Assembly: GCF_048544455.1 (NCBI RefSeq)
Contig: NC_133534.1
Span: 225,026,292-225,090,291 of the forward strand
From: Silene latifolia
Lineage: Eukaryota; Streptophyta; Magnoliopsida; Caryophyllales; Caryophyllaceae
DNA length: 64,000 nt
Direction: 5' to 3'
The notes beneath the pieces were generated by a model. That model was given only the letters and a program-made list of their open reading frames with translations, did no database searches and was not told the DNA's origin. The translations under genes were made by a program, and so were the position numbers. Positions 10,986 to 22,165 of the stretch are shown one piece after another (the stretch's first letter is position 1; every line of letters starts with the position of its first letter).

Positions 10986-11465
10986 CTCCCTCTCATCCAA
11001 ATCAAAGGTTACATTTGACTTTATTACGCTTGTCGATGCGCGTTTTGCAACGTGAATATCTTTAGTTACACATTATTAGAGCATTCATGATGAATCAAAC
11101 AAGATCTCGCATGACTATGTTTTCTCTTATATATTTACTAATAATACCAAAGATTCTCTACAATCATAAATAGTGCCAAAAAGTCAAATATAACATTTGG
11201 TTTGAATGTGAGAGAGTATATTTAATGCAACCCAAAAAAACACAAAAAAAAAAAAATTCAATCTTTTAATAAGCTTTAAATTCAACAAAAGTCCCTTTCT
11301 TTTGGGTCAGATCACCTTACATTAAAAAAAAAGACGTTAATAATTATTGTGTAAAACCATTTTAGACTGTTTTTCTTACGACCGTTTATCAGTAGTAATG
11401 CAACACTACAACTATAACTAATGTAACCTAGAAAAAAAAAAGACTCAATCTTTGAGCTTTAAATT
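10962..11465. repeat. Local duplication, one copy carrying the MITE
   Basis: A segment starting TGCAACACTACAA and ending near GCTTTAAATTCA occurs around 10967-11290 (with the Stowaway-like MITE inside) and again at 11397-11472 without it. The second copy therefore shows the empty target site. Confidence 0.6.
10986..11216. mobile_element. Stowaway-like MITE
   Basis: A 231-bp element with inverted ends: CTCCCTC on the left, GAGAGAG on the right, with homology continuing about 35 bp inward to GTTACATTTGACTT / AAGTCAAATATAAC. It is flanked by TA on both sides (10984-10985 and 11217-11218), the TSD expected for Stowaway/mariner MITEs. No coding capacity. Confidence 0.75.
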
Positions 11466-11469
11466 CATG

Positions 11470-11775
11470 AAACTAGATAAATCCTTCTCATTACAAGTCT
11501 TGTGAAAGTGAGATTCAAGAGCAATATCATACCCGCTTTTAACAGAATAAATACCTGAAGTAGAATGCTTCCAAAAAATCGTATCAATAGGTTGTGACGA
11601 ACACAGTGATAGAGCCAGGATTTTAGATCACCATTCGTCACTGAAAAGTTCAGTTATTAACCCTTTATTCCATTCCCCTGGACCTAACAAAAGGTCTATG
11701 ACCTTGAGATCCAAGGCAACTAATTAGACTTGGGCTAAATTCAGGTTAGGATTCATGCTAGGTGTTTCCCCCATT
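11470..11775 (-). pseudogene. LINE reverse transcriptase tail, left flank piece
   Basis: Minus-strand translation gives WNKGLITELFSDEW, then DTIFWKHSTSGIYSVKSGYD, the typical linker between RT and zf-RVT domains of plant L1-type LINEs. It joins directly to the piece at 62650-63540 when the solo LTR and one CCATT copy are removed: the motif IWRTNWVNG reads across the site. Frameshifts are present. It is a dead remnant and the oldest layer of the stack. Confidence 0.75.
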
Positions 11776-11986
11776 TGTAACACCCCTAATTTCCGTAATG
11801 TATTTCCTTATTTTATTTTCCCATATTTCATATTTTATTTTTCCGGGAAAATATCCATCTTTTATTTTAAGGGCTAATCTAGCTCGAGTTCGGAGAAGAC
11901 ACGTTTCTCCATTGGGTTTCACGTGTGATTTGGATTGGATGGGTGAGTTTTGGGCCTAAGCTTGGAATAAACCCATTAGCTTCTCT

Positions 11987-11994
11987 TATAAATA
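11987..11994 (+). promoter_or_regulatory. TATA box of the solo LTR
   Basis: TATAAATA, 211 bp into the LTR and just ahead of the MULE insertion site, so the MULE lies in or near the transcription-start region of the LTR. Confidence 0.5.
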
Positions 11995-12011
11995 GGAGTG
12001 AAACATAAACC

Positions 12012-12070
12012 GGGTTGCGAAACGTCGTCGACGTTTTATAACAAATCGTCGACGGTTTTAAAAAAAAAAG
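12012..12070 (+). repeat. MULE left terminal inverted repeat
   Basis: Contains two CGTCGACG palindromes separated by TTTTATAACAAAT. It matches the right end (60467-60525) in inverted orientation, nearly perfectly over about 40 bp. The outermost 15 bp match less well. Confidence 0.75.
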
Positions 12071-12072
12071 AC

Positions 12073-12286
12073 GACCCTTACCCTTAGTATATCTCTCTCT
12101 TTCTCTCTCTCACTCATTCACTCCTCCCTTTCACTCTTTCATTCACACGACTCCACCTCCCACCACACCACCACGACACGACCACATCCCCGTCTGCATC
12201 ACCACCGCAACACCTCGACCACGACCGCAGCAACACCACAGCCGACATAGCACCAACAAGAGCTCATTCTCCTTGTTTTTAATCAA
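12073..12286 (+). other. Leader exon of the MULE PMD gene
   Basis: CT- and CAC-rich sequence typical of a plant 5' UTR, ending at a strong donor, AA|GTAAGT, at 12287. The matching acceptor TGCAG ends at 18891, directly before the ATG of the PMD frame. The exon has no long frame. The intron 12287-18891 contains the palindromic array and, as a later insertion, the TIR element. Confidence 0.55.
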
Positions 12287-12603
12287 GTAAGTCGTTTTTG
12301 TTTTCAATTAGTTAAGTTTTAATTGTATAATTTGATTTTAATTAGGATAGTAATGTATGTTTGTCTTCATTTGAATTAATCCTTGTTTCAATTTCGTTAT
12401 TCTTCCTCATTCTTGTTATTTTCCCGTTTCAATCTCGCAAATAGGCTTAGTATTGTCGGATTTTTTGTTGTTGTTGGATTGTTATTGTTAATTTTGTTTG
12501 TTGTTGATGGATTTGTTGTTGTTTTGTTGTTTTCAATGGTTTTGTTGTTGTTGTTCTCGATTGATTTGTTGTCGGGTTTGTTGAGGCTGTGTGTTACAGG
12601 GGA

Positions 12604-12895
12604 GGGACGTTGAACTTCAACGTCTATAATGGGTAGGGACGTTGAAGTTCAACGTCTGTAAAGGGCGTGGACGTTGAAGTTCAACGTCTGTATTGGGCTG
12701 GGACTTTGAACTTCAACGTCTGCCTTCGGTTGGAACGTTGAATTTCAACGTTTCTTTGGGTTGGACGTGTACTGTTGCCGTCCATTGTAGGTTGGGACGT
12801 TGGGTTTCAACGTCCATTGTTGGTTGGGACGTTGAAACTCAATGTCTTGACCATGGACGGACAATGAAATTCAATGTCCGTCCATGGTTCGGACC
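12604..12895 (+). repeat. Palindromic array in the PMD-gene intron (left MULE end)
   Basis: About nine units of 30-36 bp, each built on a palindromic core such as GACGTTGAAGTTCAACGTC, separated by linkers like TGTATTGGGCTGG. Later units drift (CAATGAAATTCAATG) and include CCATGG links. Homologous units occur in inverted order at 59853-60130 near the right MULE end. Confidence 0.85.
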
Positions 12896-12951
12896 TTTTT
12901 ATTTCGTTTTAACCGTATATTTTCAATTTTAATGGTTATATATTTTTTTTG

Positions 12952-12953
<2 letters not shown>

Positions 12954-13013
<60 letters not shown>
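12954..13013. repeat. (TA)n microsatellite, left of the TIR element
   Basis: About 60 bp of alternating TA ending at the left terminus of the 5.5-kb TIR element. A matching (TA)n run continues at 18503-18570, so the element sits inside one microsatellite. Confidence 0.9.
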
Positions 13014-13017
<4 letters not shown>

Positions 13018-14790
13018 TGGGATCCTATGAGAACCAAAAGGATAATGAGAACCATGAGAACCTCTTAACCTTCCTTGAATTAAATCTAATCCAAGGAACA
13101 GGATTAACCTCTTCGTTTGACATCATTCTACTACTATTTTCTACAGTATATTTTACCAATTCATTTCCCCAATTTGGCCTAATACTTTCCGTCTCTTACC
13201 TATTCTTTATTTCGCAATTACGCTAACGAAACGACACACCTTATTTTCCTGTTTCTTTACCTTCCTCTCAATCACAGTCAATATCTCATGAATTTATCAA
13301 AGATCTTATTGCTTTCTCTTTAATTGAAAGTATTTCGACCTAATCTTGCTTCATTCATGTAAGTTCTTTCCATCTCGTAAGTTAATTTAATTATTCTCAA
13401 AGTTTATGCCGGCTTGTTTCCATAATACAAACTCTAATTTTATCATGTATGATTTTTTTTTGGTCTAATTATTGTTGATTTGAAGCAAAGATTTGTCTTT
13501 GTTTTTTTGACAATAATCTCATCGATATGCTGAAATCCAATTAATCGTTGTGGTTTTATCTTCATTTGTTGCTGCAATTATGTATTTAATTTGCAATTTC
13601 AATAAGCACATAACATTTTATGAGTGTATTCTCTCGGTTATATGAATTGTTTTTTATCAAAAATTATGTTTGGTTGGTGTTGATTGTTCAAATTGAAAAG
13701 ACTATAATTAACGAAGATCTTGTTTGTCAATTTAGGAATTAGCTTTACGGTGTGTGTTGATCGCAAAAGTGGAGGTAAATGGTGAGAAGGGGATGGGGTG
13801 AGAATGGAGGTAGAGATCGAGTTTTTCGTCCAAATCTCTCTACTGTCCTTTTAAAGTATTTTACCAATCTTCTTAATAGATGTAGCAACAACCATTTTAG
13901 TGTATTTGATAAATATCGACCCCCTTTGTTTTTCTGGTGCTGCAATTTAGATGGTCTGAGAATATGGCACCCTGCAATTTGATTGCTGTTAATGATAATA
14001 TCCACCTGTTGATTCTTCGTATGGAACTGTAAAAATGGAACTCAATTCCTCTTTTGCACTCACATTCTATAGCAAGTTTTTACGGTCTTATATACATATT
14101 CATTTGATCTACTGCTCTGCTGGTAAAGTGGGAATTTTTCAGTTTGCGGGCAGCGCGGTCTAGTATACGAATTTATACATCTTGTGTCATTGTTTGCTAT
14201 CTGTTTTCATTGTTTTTGTTTGCGTAATTGCCTTTATACTTGTGATAGTCGGAGTTGATTCTTCTCTAGCCATAAGGATGTGCTTGTTTCTGAATGGCTC
14301 GTTCCACTGAAGTTATACTCAAAGAATATTTTCTTTCTATTACTACTACCTGCTGCTTTGGTTAAGAAATTTCAACTACTTGTACTGCATACTTAGAATT
14401 AGTGTGTTCTAATGTTCTTGTGTGTACTTATGTGTTTGCTTTTTGATATTTCAAATAAATGTAGGGTAATTGTATTGCTATCGTATGTACATATGAATGT
14501 TAATAGTGCATTTACATGGGTATTTAGTGCACGTATGGTGATAATTAGTGAACTTGTGATTAATAGTAATGGGACCTTTTCGTAATATAACTACTAACCT
14601 TTTTAGTGTATCTACTACATATTTTAATATTTTATAAGCATTTCAGTGTACCTAATTCACATACGAATGCTAATAGTGTTTATATATATGGATATTTAGT
14701 ATACCTCTGATAATAAACAATGTATGTGCAATTAATAGTGATAATATGTAATGGTGTATTTTCAGTGTATCTACGTTTAGAGTATTTTAA

Positions 14791-14862
14791 AGGCTATTAG
14801 CTCAATAGTAGAGCGATGTACAAATTTTGCACAAAGGTATGGGTTCGAGTCCCATATAGCCT
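14791..14862 (+). other. tRNA-like sequence
   Basis: 72 nt with a 7-bp acceptor stem AGGCTAT/ATAGCCT, D-stem GCTC/GAGC and a perfect T-arm ATGGGTTCGAGTCCCAT (a good pol III B box). The anticodon stem has a mismatch and the 7-base loop AAATTTT lacks U33, so it is unlikely to be a working tRNA. The 5' part resembles organellar tRNA-Ile (GGCTATTAGCTCA). A tRNA pseudogene or the head of a SINE are both possible. Confidence 0.55.
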
Positions 14863-15181
14863 ATTAACTAGCAAATCATATTATTGGAACTAGTCAAGAT
14901 GTAAGCCCTTTTTCGACCTACTTAGGGACACTAATCCCCAAATTTAAACATGTTCCCATCATAAGAGAAGGGTTTTAGGATTGGATAGGAGGCTTCGCAG
15001 TAGCGGACCACCTATTTCAACCCTAAACCCTTTTGCGTCCTAAAAGAAAGACAAGAGTTCTGGGTGCAATAACCTTATCGGTGCATGCGGTAGCCTTGTA
15101 GATGCATGAAAAAGTAATATATGTGCATTAAACAACCTTGTCCATGCATGAAATAGTAACGTACCCATCATAAGGGAAAGA

Positions 15182-15223
15182 GTTTAGGGTTGGATTAGGC
15201 GGCCGCCTAATCCAACCCTAAAC
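15182..15223. repeat. 42-bp perfect palindrome with a central GCGGCCGC
   Basis: Starts GTTTAGGGTTGGATTAGGCG and its second half is the exact reverse complement. It lies in the second of two tandem segments (about 14960-15130 and 15160-15340). The equivalent place in the first copy is only roughly symmetric. Confidence 0.9.
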
Positions 15224-15394
15224 CCCTTCCTATCCTAAAAGAATGACAAGAGTTTTGGGTGAGCTAACAGCCTTATCAGTGCATGAAGTAGCCTTGTAAA
15301 TGCATGAAAAAGCATTATACGTGCATTAAACAACCTTTTACATGCATGAAAAAAAAATAGATGTGCATTAAACAGTCTCTATTTAGCGTACTCT

Positions 15395-15473
15395 AAAGGC
15401 TGTTAGCTCAATGATAGAGCGAAGTTCGCATTTTTTGCTCAAAGGTATAAGTATGAATTCCATTTAGCCTATT
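15395..15473 (+). repeat. Second, decayed tRNA-like copy
   Basis: GGCTGTTAGCTCAATGATAGAGCG matches the first copy's 5' half. The T-arm is degraded (AAGTATGAATTCC), but the acceptor end TTTAGCCT remains. Downstream sequence is also shared with the first copy, so a longer segment was duplicated. Confidence 0.5.
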
Positions 15474-16569
15474 AAATAACAAATTTCATGATTGTAACTT
15501 GTCGAGATGCAAGTCGTACAATACAACTAAGATTAAGCAGGCCATAATCATATTTAGGCAAAAACGAACGACTCGCGTGCGTGCATCAAGAACGCGAAGG
15601 AGGGAATGTAAAGCTTTGTAGCGATCAGAAGTTCAAAGACTAGCTTAAGCAAAAAAACTATGACCATACGTTCTAATCCTTGGCAATCACAATGTAATAG
15701 AAACACTAATATTTCCTAGTTCTTGCAAATCACAATGTACAAGAAAGTAATAGAATTACTAATACTCCCTCCATAAAGATGCACAAAAATTCATGCTACG
15801 TGCACAATAATAACCACTAGATACACAAAATAACCAATTTGTACATTAGCCACAGTAACTGTCGAAACATCAAAGCTATATTAATACAATTCAAAATCTA
15901 AAGTGTGTCTATACATTAGTTGTTGAAATGTAGTAATAATCCAACTTTATAAGGGTACAACAAAAAATGATTGCTACGTATACAAAAGTAGGCGATGCGT
16001 ACACAAAGTGAACTAAGCTGACCATTAATGAACAATATTGACTTCCCAATGTCGTGGTTATTCCTAGTTGTTTCACTTGACCATCATCGCAAATTGATCA
16101 TACTTGCTTAAAAGCTCTGCATTACCATCAAAATTTTGATAAGTTGTCCCTTGAATGCAACTTAAGAGCTTTTCAAGGAATAGAATTTGAGAGTCAATTA
16201 TGTCGATTACAATATGAACTTCCCTGAGAAAATCATCAAAGCTTTTCCACGTATTCTGTCTCAGTCTCATAGTATCATCATTTTTGGCTATTGGAGGTAA
16301 CATTTCTTTTTGATGCTCTCTTTTGCTTCGAATCCATACATGGTTTACCAGCCCATAACTTGAAGTACTGATTTTTTGTATTGTGGTTTACTACTTGTGT
16401 TCTGCTGAAATCTTTGAGATCTCCATACTATACCTATTGCACTGGATTCAACGACTTGTCTACAAAATAAGTAAATAGACAGATAAGTTGTGTAAATTGA
16501 AGCCTCGTGCGATGAAATATAATAACCCCACAACAACATAGAAAGCAAGAGTAGGTTAAGACAAAAATA

Positions 16570-16930
16570 TAGCTCAAAAAAAAAAAAGATTACACCTCCC
16601 AAATGCACTAAACTATAGCTCATATACACTATTTTACCTCATAGGAACACAAAAATGTAGCTCAGGTACATCAGTTCTATTCACTAATTCACTTCGTAGA
16701 TACACCAAAACATGGCTCATATACACGAGTTCGCCTTAAATATACACCGAATTATAGCTCAGATACATTATTACACCTCCTAGATGCACTAAGTTATAGC
16801 TTAGATAGTGGATACACTACTTCACCTCATAGGAACACAGAAATATAGATCAGGTACATCAACTCTATTCACTAGTTCACCTAGCACAGACACCAAATCA
16901 TTGCTCATATACACTAGTTCACCACGCGAA
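16570..16930. repeat. Short tandem motif array in the TIR element
   Basis: Repeated pieces of the form TATAGCTCAGATACACT...TTCACCTC..AGA(T)GCAC, roughly eight to ten irregular copies. A related motif (TTAGTGTATCTAC, TTAGTGCACG) is spread over 14480-14780 in the other orientation. Confidence 0.55.
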
Positions 16931-18498
16931 CATGAATGTCTCAGATAGCATAATCATCAATTCATCATACAGTCAAGAATCACCCAAACTAAATTTTTAC
17001 CGTAGTTATAGTGTTTTTAAAAGGAAAGAAACTTGTTTTTCAAAGGGAATAAACTTGTCAATTGTCAAATAGCTCTGAGTTCAATAAGCAGTTCAGTATA
17101 TCAATTTTTGATCTAGGAGTATAAGATAGAAATTTTCGCCTCCAAGAGTAGCTGAATACCATTTTACTCTCTCCTACTTGGTAGCCATGCAGTATGATGC
17201 TTATCCATCAAACTAAAGAGCACATTTATAAGCAAGATGATGGTTCTAGTTTGTTAATAACACAAGAGATTCATATTACAGTTTGAATTTATTCAAGCTG
17301 ACATCGTTTGACATATCGAAACATACATTTTAGCCCATATCATAATGATATCATCCGTACAAAAGGTGACAGATTCGAAGCGAAATATACGTGATAGAAG
17401 GGCCGTGGTTAAATTAAATTAACCAATTAAAAAAGGTAACGGGACAAGTGTGACGAGGCCACAAAATCATTTATCTGCACACAAAAGCAAAAATTTTGAA
17501 CAGAAGGTGAGGGACGTGAATCACCTGTTGAGTATTTATGTAAACTCCAAAAAGCCAGCAACCAAAACCGGGAAGAGAGTGGTACCACCCCACGACCATC
17601 TCAGGCCTGTAAAAACAAACCCCCACTTAGAAAAGAAGTAACAGAACGCACAAATCTTGCCAATGTGACAAGTCAGTCATAGAAAGAATTAACACCCACT
17701 ATGAATACAACCTAAATAGTTCTCACTGGTGTCAAACTATCAATAGCAAAGCACAAAAGATATATCCCAAATTGATCGAAACCAGCTTCCAAAATAATAC
17801 TCCACTTACAAAAACAACCTAGTGAAAACATAGGTATAATTTGAGCCATAGTTTTGTCCAAATGAAAACATAGGTACAGTATCCAGGTTACACTATACAA
17901 CAATAATTGAATAGAAGTCATAATTATAATATTCAAATCTTCCAATTCCATTGTATAGCTTCAATAATAAGAAGCTCGGAGTCAACATTACATCCAACAT
18001 AAAAATTAAATCCAAATTGATTATTGATAAAAAGAAAAACGATTATTTATTAGTCAAACCCTATATTCAAATTCTAGTGTACCCAAACCAAAAATTTTCA
18101 TACTTTCATGTGTTATTATTGGGCATAACATTAATTTATGATAGAAATCAAAGTTTTTTTCAATAATTTGCACATAAACAGGCAATCTCTACATTAATTA
18201 TTTAGATTTTGCCGAAAAAATGCAAATTAAAATATGACTTGAATTTAACACAAACCTCGTTCAATGGAGAAGATGTGATTTATGACATTGTTGTTGTCGA
18301 AGTCGTTGTGTTCTTCCGGCAGTGTTCTTATTCGAATATCAAATAGAATTTAAATTGGGGGAAAAAAGATAACTGGAGAGATAGGAGGGCGACATGTAAT
18401 GCAAGAGGAGATAACAAACCAAGTTGATCCGAGGGTTCTTTTTATATATAGGAGGTTCTCATGGTTCTCATTATACTAGTGGTTCTCACCGGATCCCA

Positions 18499-18568
<70 letters not shown>

Positions 18569-18891
18569 TTTTTTGTATTAAAAGTTGTTAATTTTATATT
18601 TTAATGTTTAATTTATATTTTTTTTAATAAATAGTTGTTAATTTTGTATTTAAATGGGTAATTTGTATTTATTTTGTATTAAAAGTTGATAATTTTTATT
18701 TTAATATGCAATTTTTATTTTTCTTGTTTTAGAAGTTGTATATTTTACTTATAATGGTTAAATTTATATTTATTTTTTTATTAGAAGTTGTTAATTTTGT
18801 GTTATTTTGAATTTATTTGTATTTAAAGTTATTTTTATATGAAAACTTGTTTTTATTTTATTTATCTAACTTTTTAATCTTGTAAATGCAG

Positions 18892-20818
18892 ATGTCGAAC
18901 AACGAAGATTATATTATGACTACACTAGGTCGTACGAAAGATCGAAGAGTAACGAGCTCTAAGCGGCGTATCTCTTTACCGTTAGCCCCACGTCGTGGTC
19001 GGGGTAGGGGTAGGGGTAGGGGCATCGAAATACGCCGTTGTGTTGACCCTACTCCCGACGCTACTCCCGAGCCCGTTATGACCGAGATGGATTTACCGAG
19101 TGCGTTTTTTAGGCAGCCATTAGCCGATTCTGATGTTGAGGAGGAAGAGCATTTTGACCATGTGGTTGAGCATGTTGATGATGATGATGGTGAGGAGGAG
19201 GAGGAGGACGATGACTCCCGTTTTCTTGACGAGGAGGCCGCCGCACTACCACCTAAGAAGGTGGTACGAGATGGTAGAGGTCGATATGTGCCGCTTGGTG
19301 ACGGTTCATCTAGTAGCACGGGGAGGAAGAAGACAAAGACTCAGGATACTTCTTGGCGTCTTACGGGTCCGGTTGAAGGTGGTCCGAGTGTCCATAGTGT
19401 CCTACGTAGCTTTGGTGGCCACGTAGCTTATGGTAGTTGGACCGGTTAGGGAATGAGATCGTGGATCACGTGTTACGAGAGACCGGGTGCTTTAGAGAAG
19501 TTAAGTAAGATAAAGGTCCGTGACGGTGTTATGGAGAGAGTTAGTAAGAGTGGCCTTGATCATTTGAGGCGTTCTTTGATGACCGGTTTGGACGAGAACC
19601 TCATTAGCGCTTTTGTAGAGAGGTGGCAGCCCGACACCAACACTTTTCATATGCCGTTTGGTGCGATTACTATCTTGTTGCATGATGTTGAGAAGATCCT
19701 TGGGATACGGGTGGATGGCATGAGGGTTATGGAGGAGGGTCCTACGAGTGAGGAGATCGGTATGAAGGGGAAGGTGGCTGCTTTATTGGATTGCCTCTGA
19801 AAGAGGTAAAACCACCGTTGTACAAGGGTGGTGGAGTGACGGTTAAGAAGTTGATAGAGCTTGCAGAGACGGGTAACCAGCATGACTCGCTGAGGGCTTA
19901 CATGATGTTGTTGGTAGGACAGACTTTGTTTACGGACAAGTCTAGTGATAGGGTTATTGCCCGTATATTGCCGTTGTTTGATCAGTTGAGTGATATCAGC
20001 ACATATGCTTGAGGGGCCGCGACATTGGCCTACTTGTATCGACAGTTGGGGATGACTTCGCGTAGGGAGGGTCAGGGTGTTAGCGGTTGTCTACCGTTAC
20101 TTCATGCTTGGATATATGAGTACTTTCCCATGTTCCGACCACACTCCGGATATTATGTCTAGGGGAGACCACTTGTCAAGGCTTGGTCACGGCTTCCTAG
20201 GTTTAGGGGAGATGTTCGGTTGTTAGAGCAGCACAGGCAGAGGTTGGACGAGCTTAGGGAGGAGCAAGTGACGTGGCTCCCTTATGGTGTTAGTCCTCAC
20301 CGGGCTTGATTAGGTTTTTGGATATAGTAGAGCCCTACCAGCCTGATAGGTGTCTCCGTCAATACGGGTATGTTCAGGTTATCCCGAACTCTATGCGGTT
20401 CCCGACTGTTGACTATCGTCCGGCTAAGCCGGCCTTGGGTTATAAGCTGTCTTATGGAGATTCTCCTGATTTGGAGTGGGGTTTGAGTGATGTCGAGATA
20501 GTTTTGAAAGAGCGGTTTGACCGGGCTTTGATGCCTTTTCAGAGTGATCCGCGATACATGTCTTGGTATAGGAAGATTTCTCACCCACACTTCTACCCCT
20601 ATGCACGCCGTATTCAGTTTCGCTCTCTCCCTTTGAGCGAGGAGCCCGAGGTATCCCGAGCTCTTCGTCATCATTTCTCACAGATCTATAGACAGCCTAC
20701 CGCAGACCGGAAGTGGCAATATGCGTGGAGATTGGTGGAGGAGATGGAGCCGTTCTTCAGAGCCAAGGACCATGCCGAGGATGATGATTTTGGGGATGAT
20801 GATGAGCGTACCCCGTAG
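18892..20818 (+). pseudogene. PMD (MAIN-like) gene of the MULE
   Basis: Starts with ATG directly after an acceptor (18890-18891) and encodes MSNNED. An Arg/Gly run and a strongly acidic stretch (about residues 80-115) follow. Then comes the plant mobile domain: FVERWQPDTNTFHMPFG (19610-19660), KIL/GIRVDG, LYKGGGVTVKKL, DSLRAYMMLLVGQTLF, GAATLAYLYRQLG, and the C-terminal signature YQPDRCLRQYGYVQVIP (about 20335-20390). It ends with an acidic tail and TAG at 20816. Lesions: TAG at 19447, frameshift near 19787, TGA at 20010 (probably an old TGG), TAG at 20160, frameshift near 20300. PMD proteins of the MAIN/MAIL type are nuclear and linked to silencing and genome stability; transposon-borne copies are known in MULEs and gypsy elements. 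The function in the element is unknown. Confidence 0.85.
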
Positions 20819-21182
20819 TGTAGATTTTTATTCTTATGTACGGATATTTTTATTTGTGTTGCGTATGGATATTTTTATTCTCTTTCGTTATGTATGAATA
20901 TTTTGATTGTGTGAATATTTTTAGTATTTTTAATGTTATGCATTGAAATGAACGAAAGTACTTAAAACTTAATTAAAATATAACTTTAATTAAAACGTAG
21001 TCCAACACTTAATTAAAACACGATACAATTTAACAGTAGGACATAATACAGAGACAACACTTAATAAGATAAAACATAAATTAAAAATACAACGGGAATT
21101 AATACGTAGTTAAATGGAAATGCAACGACGACATAGATTGAAAATACAACTTAATTAAAACATAATTAAATAACTACCGAAC
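20819..21182. other. Intergenic spacer, PMD to small minus gene
   Basis: AT-rich. The first part has short repeats of the form TATGNATATTTTTATT (20835-20925), perhaps 3' UTR of both convergent genes. No frame of note. Confidence 0.4.
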
Positions 21183-21666
21183 TTAATTATCTTCCGATGA
21201 TGAAGATGACGATTCCTTATCTTCTTCATGATCTTGAGCCTCAATTTCTTCAGGTTGGGTAGCCATATATTGAGACAACAAATCATTGATGTAGAGATAA
21301 ACATTTCCTAGGTTGAGCACTCTCCTAAGCACATAAGTCCGATAGTCTTGCGTAATCGATCACGGTGAGCATGCGCTCAAAATATGTAAAGAGATCACTT
21401 CTTAACCTGCGAAACTCCCACATCTTCTCGGTTACTGCTTCATCAGAAACAACCTCATCTCTAACTGCTGGAGTTAGAATTTGATCCGGGTTTCCGGATA
21501 AAATTATACAAAGGCTACCAATTATTGGAGGCTCTTCAAGCATATGCCATACAGTGGCACTGGGAACAACTAATTCAAGTCGAGAAACTAGAACTGGTAA
21601 ATTTTGAACAATTAGATCGATTCTGCCTTGATAACCTCTGATTTTCTGAGCATTTGTGAGAACCAT
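21183..21666 (-). pseudogene. Small MULE gene, unknown, Ser/acidic C-terminus
   Basis: ATG at 21666; 113 codons read MVLTNAQKIRGYQGRIDLIV... to a stop at 21325. In another frame the sequence continues YVLRRVLNLGNVYLYINDLL to QDHEEDKESSSSSSEDN and stops at 21183, so a frameshift near 21340 probably splits one protein of about 160 aa. Predicted helical, no cysteines in a metal pattern, no signal peptide. Not recognised. It is driven from the shared MYB-site array, with TATAAATA 62 bp upstream of its ATG. It might be an accessory transposition factor, but nothing in the sequence proves this. Confidence 0.5.
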
Positions 21667-21727
21667 TTTAGTATTGTAGTGAGTGAATAGGATTGAATGT
21701 TGTGATTGAAATTGAAATAGAATGGGG

Positions 21728-21735
21728 TATTTATA
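21728..21735 (-). promoter_or_regulatory. TATA box of the small MULE gene
   Basis: TATAAATA on the minus strand, about 62 bp before the ATG at 21666 and directly next to the MYB-site array. Confidence 0.6.
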
Positions 21736-21743
21736 AGCTCTGA

Positions 21744-22077
21744 ACTATAACGGCTATTTTTAAATCTTAACGGTTATTTTTGAATCTTTACGGTTATTTG
21801 AATTATAACGGCTATTTTTTAATTATAACGGTTATATTTGAATTGTAACGGTTATATTTGAATTATAACGGTTATTTTTGAATTGTAACGGTTATATTTG
21901 AATTATAACGGTTATATTTGAACTGTAACGGTTATTTTTGAATTATAACGGTTATATTTGAATTGTAACGGTTATTTTTGAATTATAACGGTTATATTTG
22001 AATTGTAACGGTTATTTTTGAATTATAACGGTTATATTTGAATTGTAACGGTTATTTTTGAATTGTAACGTTTATAT
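21744..22077. promoter_or_regulatory. Bidirectional promoter: 17 tandem MYB-type TAACGGTTA sites
   Basis: Seventeen units of about 20 bp, each of the form GAATT(A/G)TAACGGTTAT(A/T)TTT, fill the space between two divergent genes. AACGG is the core of MYB and three-repeat MYB (MSA-type) sites, and TAACGGTTA offers it on both strands. The outermost units are the most diverged (CTATAACGGCTA, CTTTACGGTTA, TAACGTTTA), the inner ones nearly identical, a sign of recent expansion. Its use as an enhancer is inferred. Confidence 0.75.
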
Positions 22078-22165
22078 TCCCTCCATTTTGTCTGAATTTC
22101 AACTATATTAACATATTCATCTTCTTCTACTTTTCACTTATATTTTCTTCTTCATCTCTCTACTT

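Larger units (their letters stand above)
13014..18502. mobile_element. 5.5-kb TIR transposon, non-coding
   Basis: Inverted ends share TTGGGATCC..TGAGAACC followed, after a few differing bases, by ATAATGAGAACCATGAGAAC, about 50 bp in total with small gaps. The insertion lies in (TA)n, so a TA duplication is possible but cannot be proven. No transposase was found; the frames inside are short and AT-rich. It holds two tRNA-like copies, a 42-bp perfect palindrome and two families of short tandem repeats. A non-autonomous TA-target element (mariner-like or Harbinger-like) is possible; the superfamily is left open. Two small minus-strand frames at 16073-16303 and 16345-16629 have no recognised domain. 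Confidence 0.65.

Noticed and set aside
12383..12613. Hydrophobic plus-strand frame of 76 codons
   Set aside because: GTT/TTG low-complexity sequence within a predicted intron; not a membrane protein gene.
14791..14862. Working tRNA gene
   Set aside because: Anticodon stem mismatch and no U33 in the loop; reported only as tRNA-like.
18909..19319. Ser-rich minus-strand frame of 136 codons
   Set aside because: It is the complement of the acidic GAG/GAT-rich stretch of the PMD gene.
21744..22077. Regular short repeats resembling a CRISPR array
   Set aside because: Units are directly adjacent with no unique spacers, and this is a plant nuclear genome.
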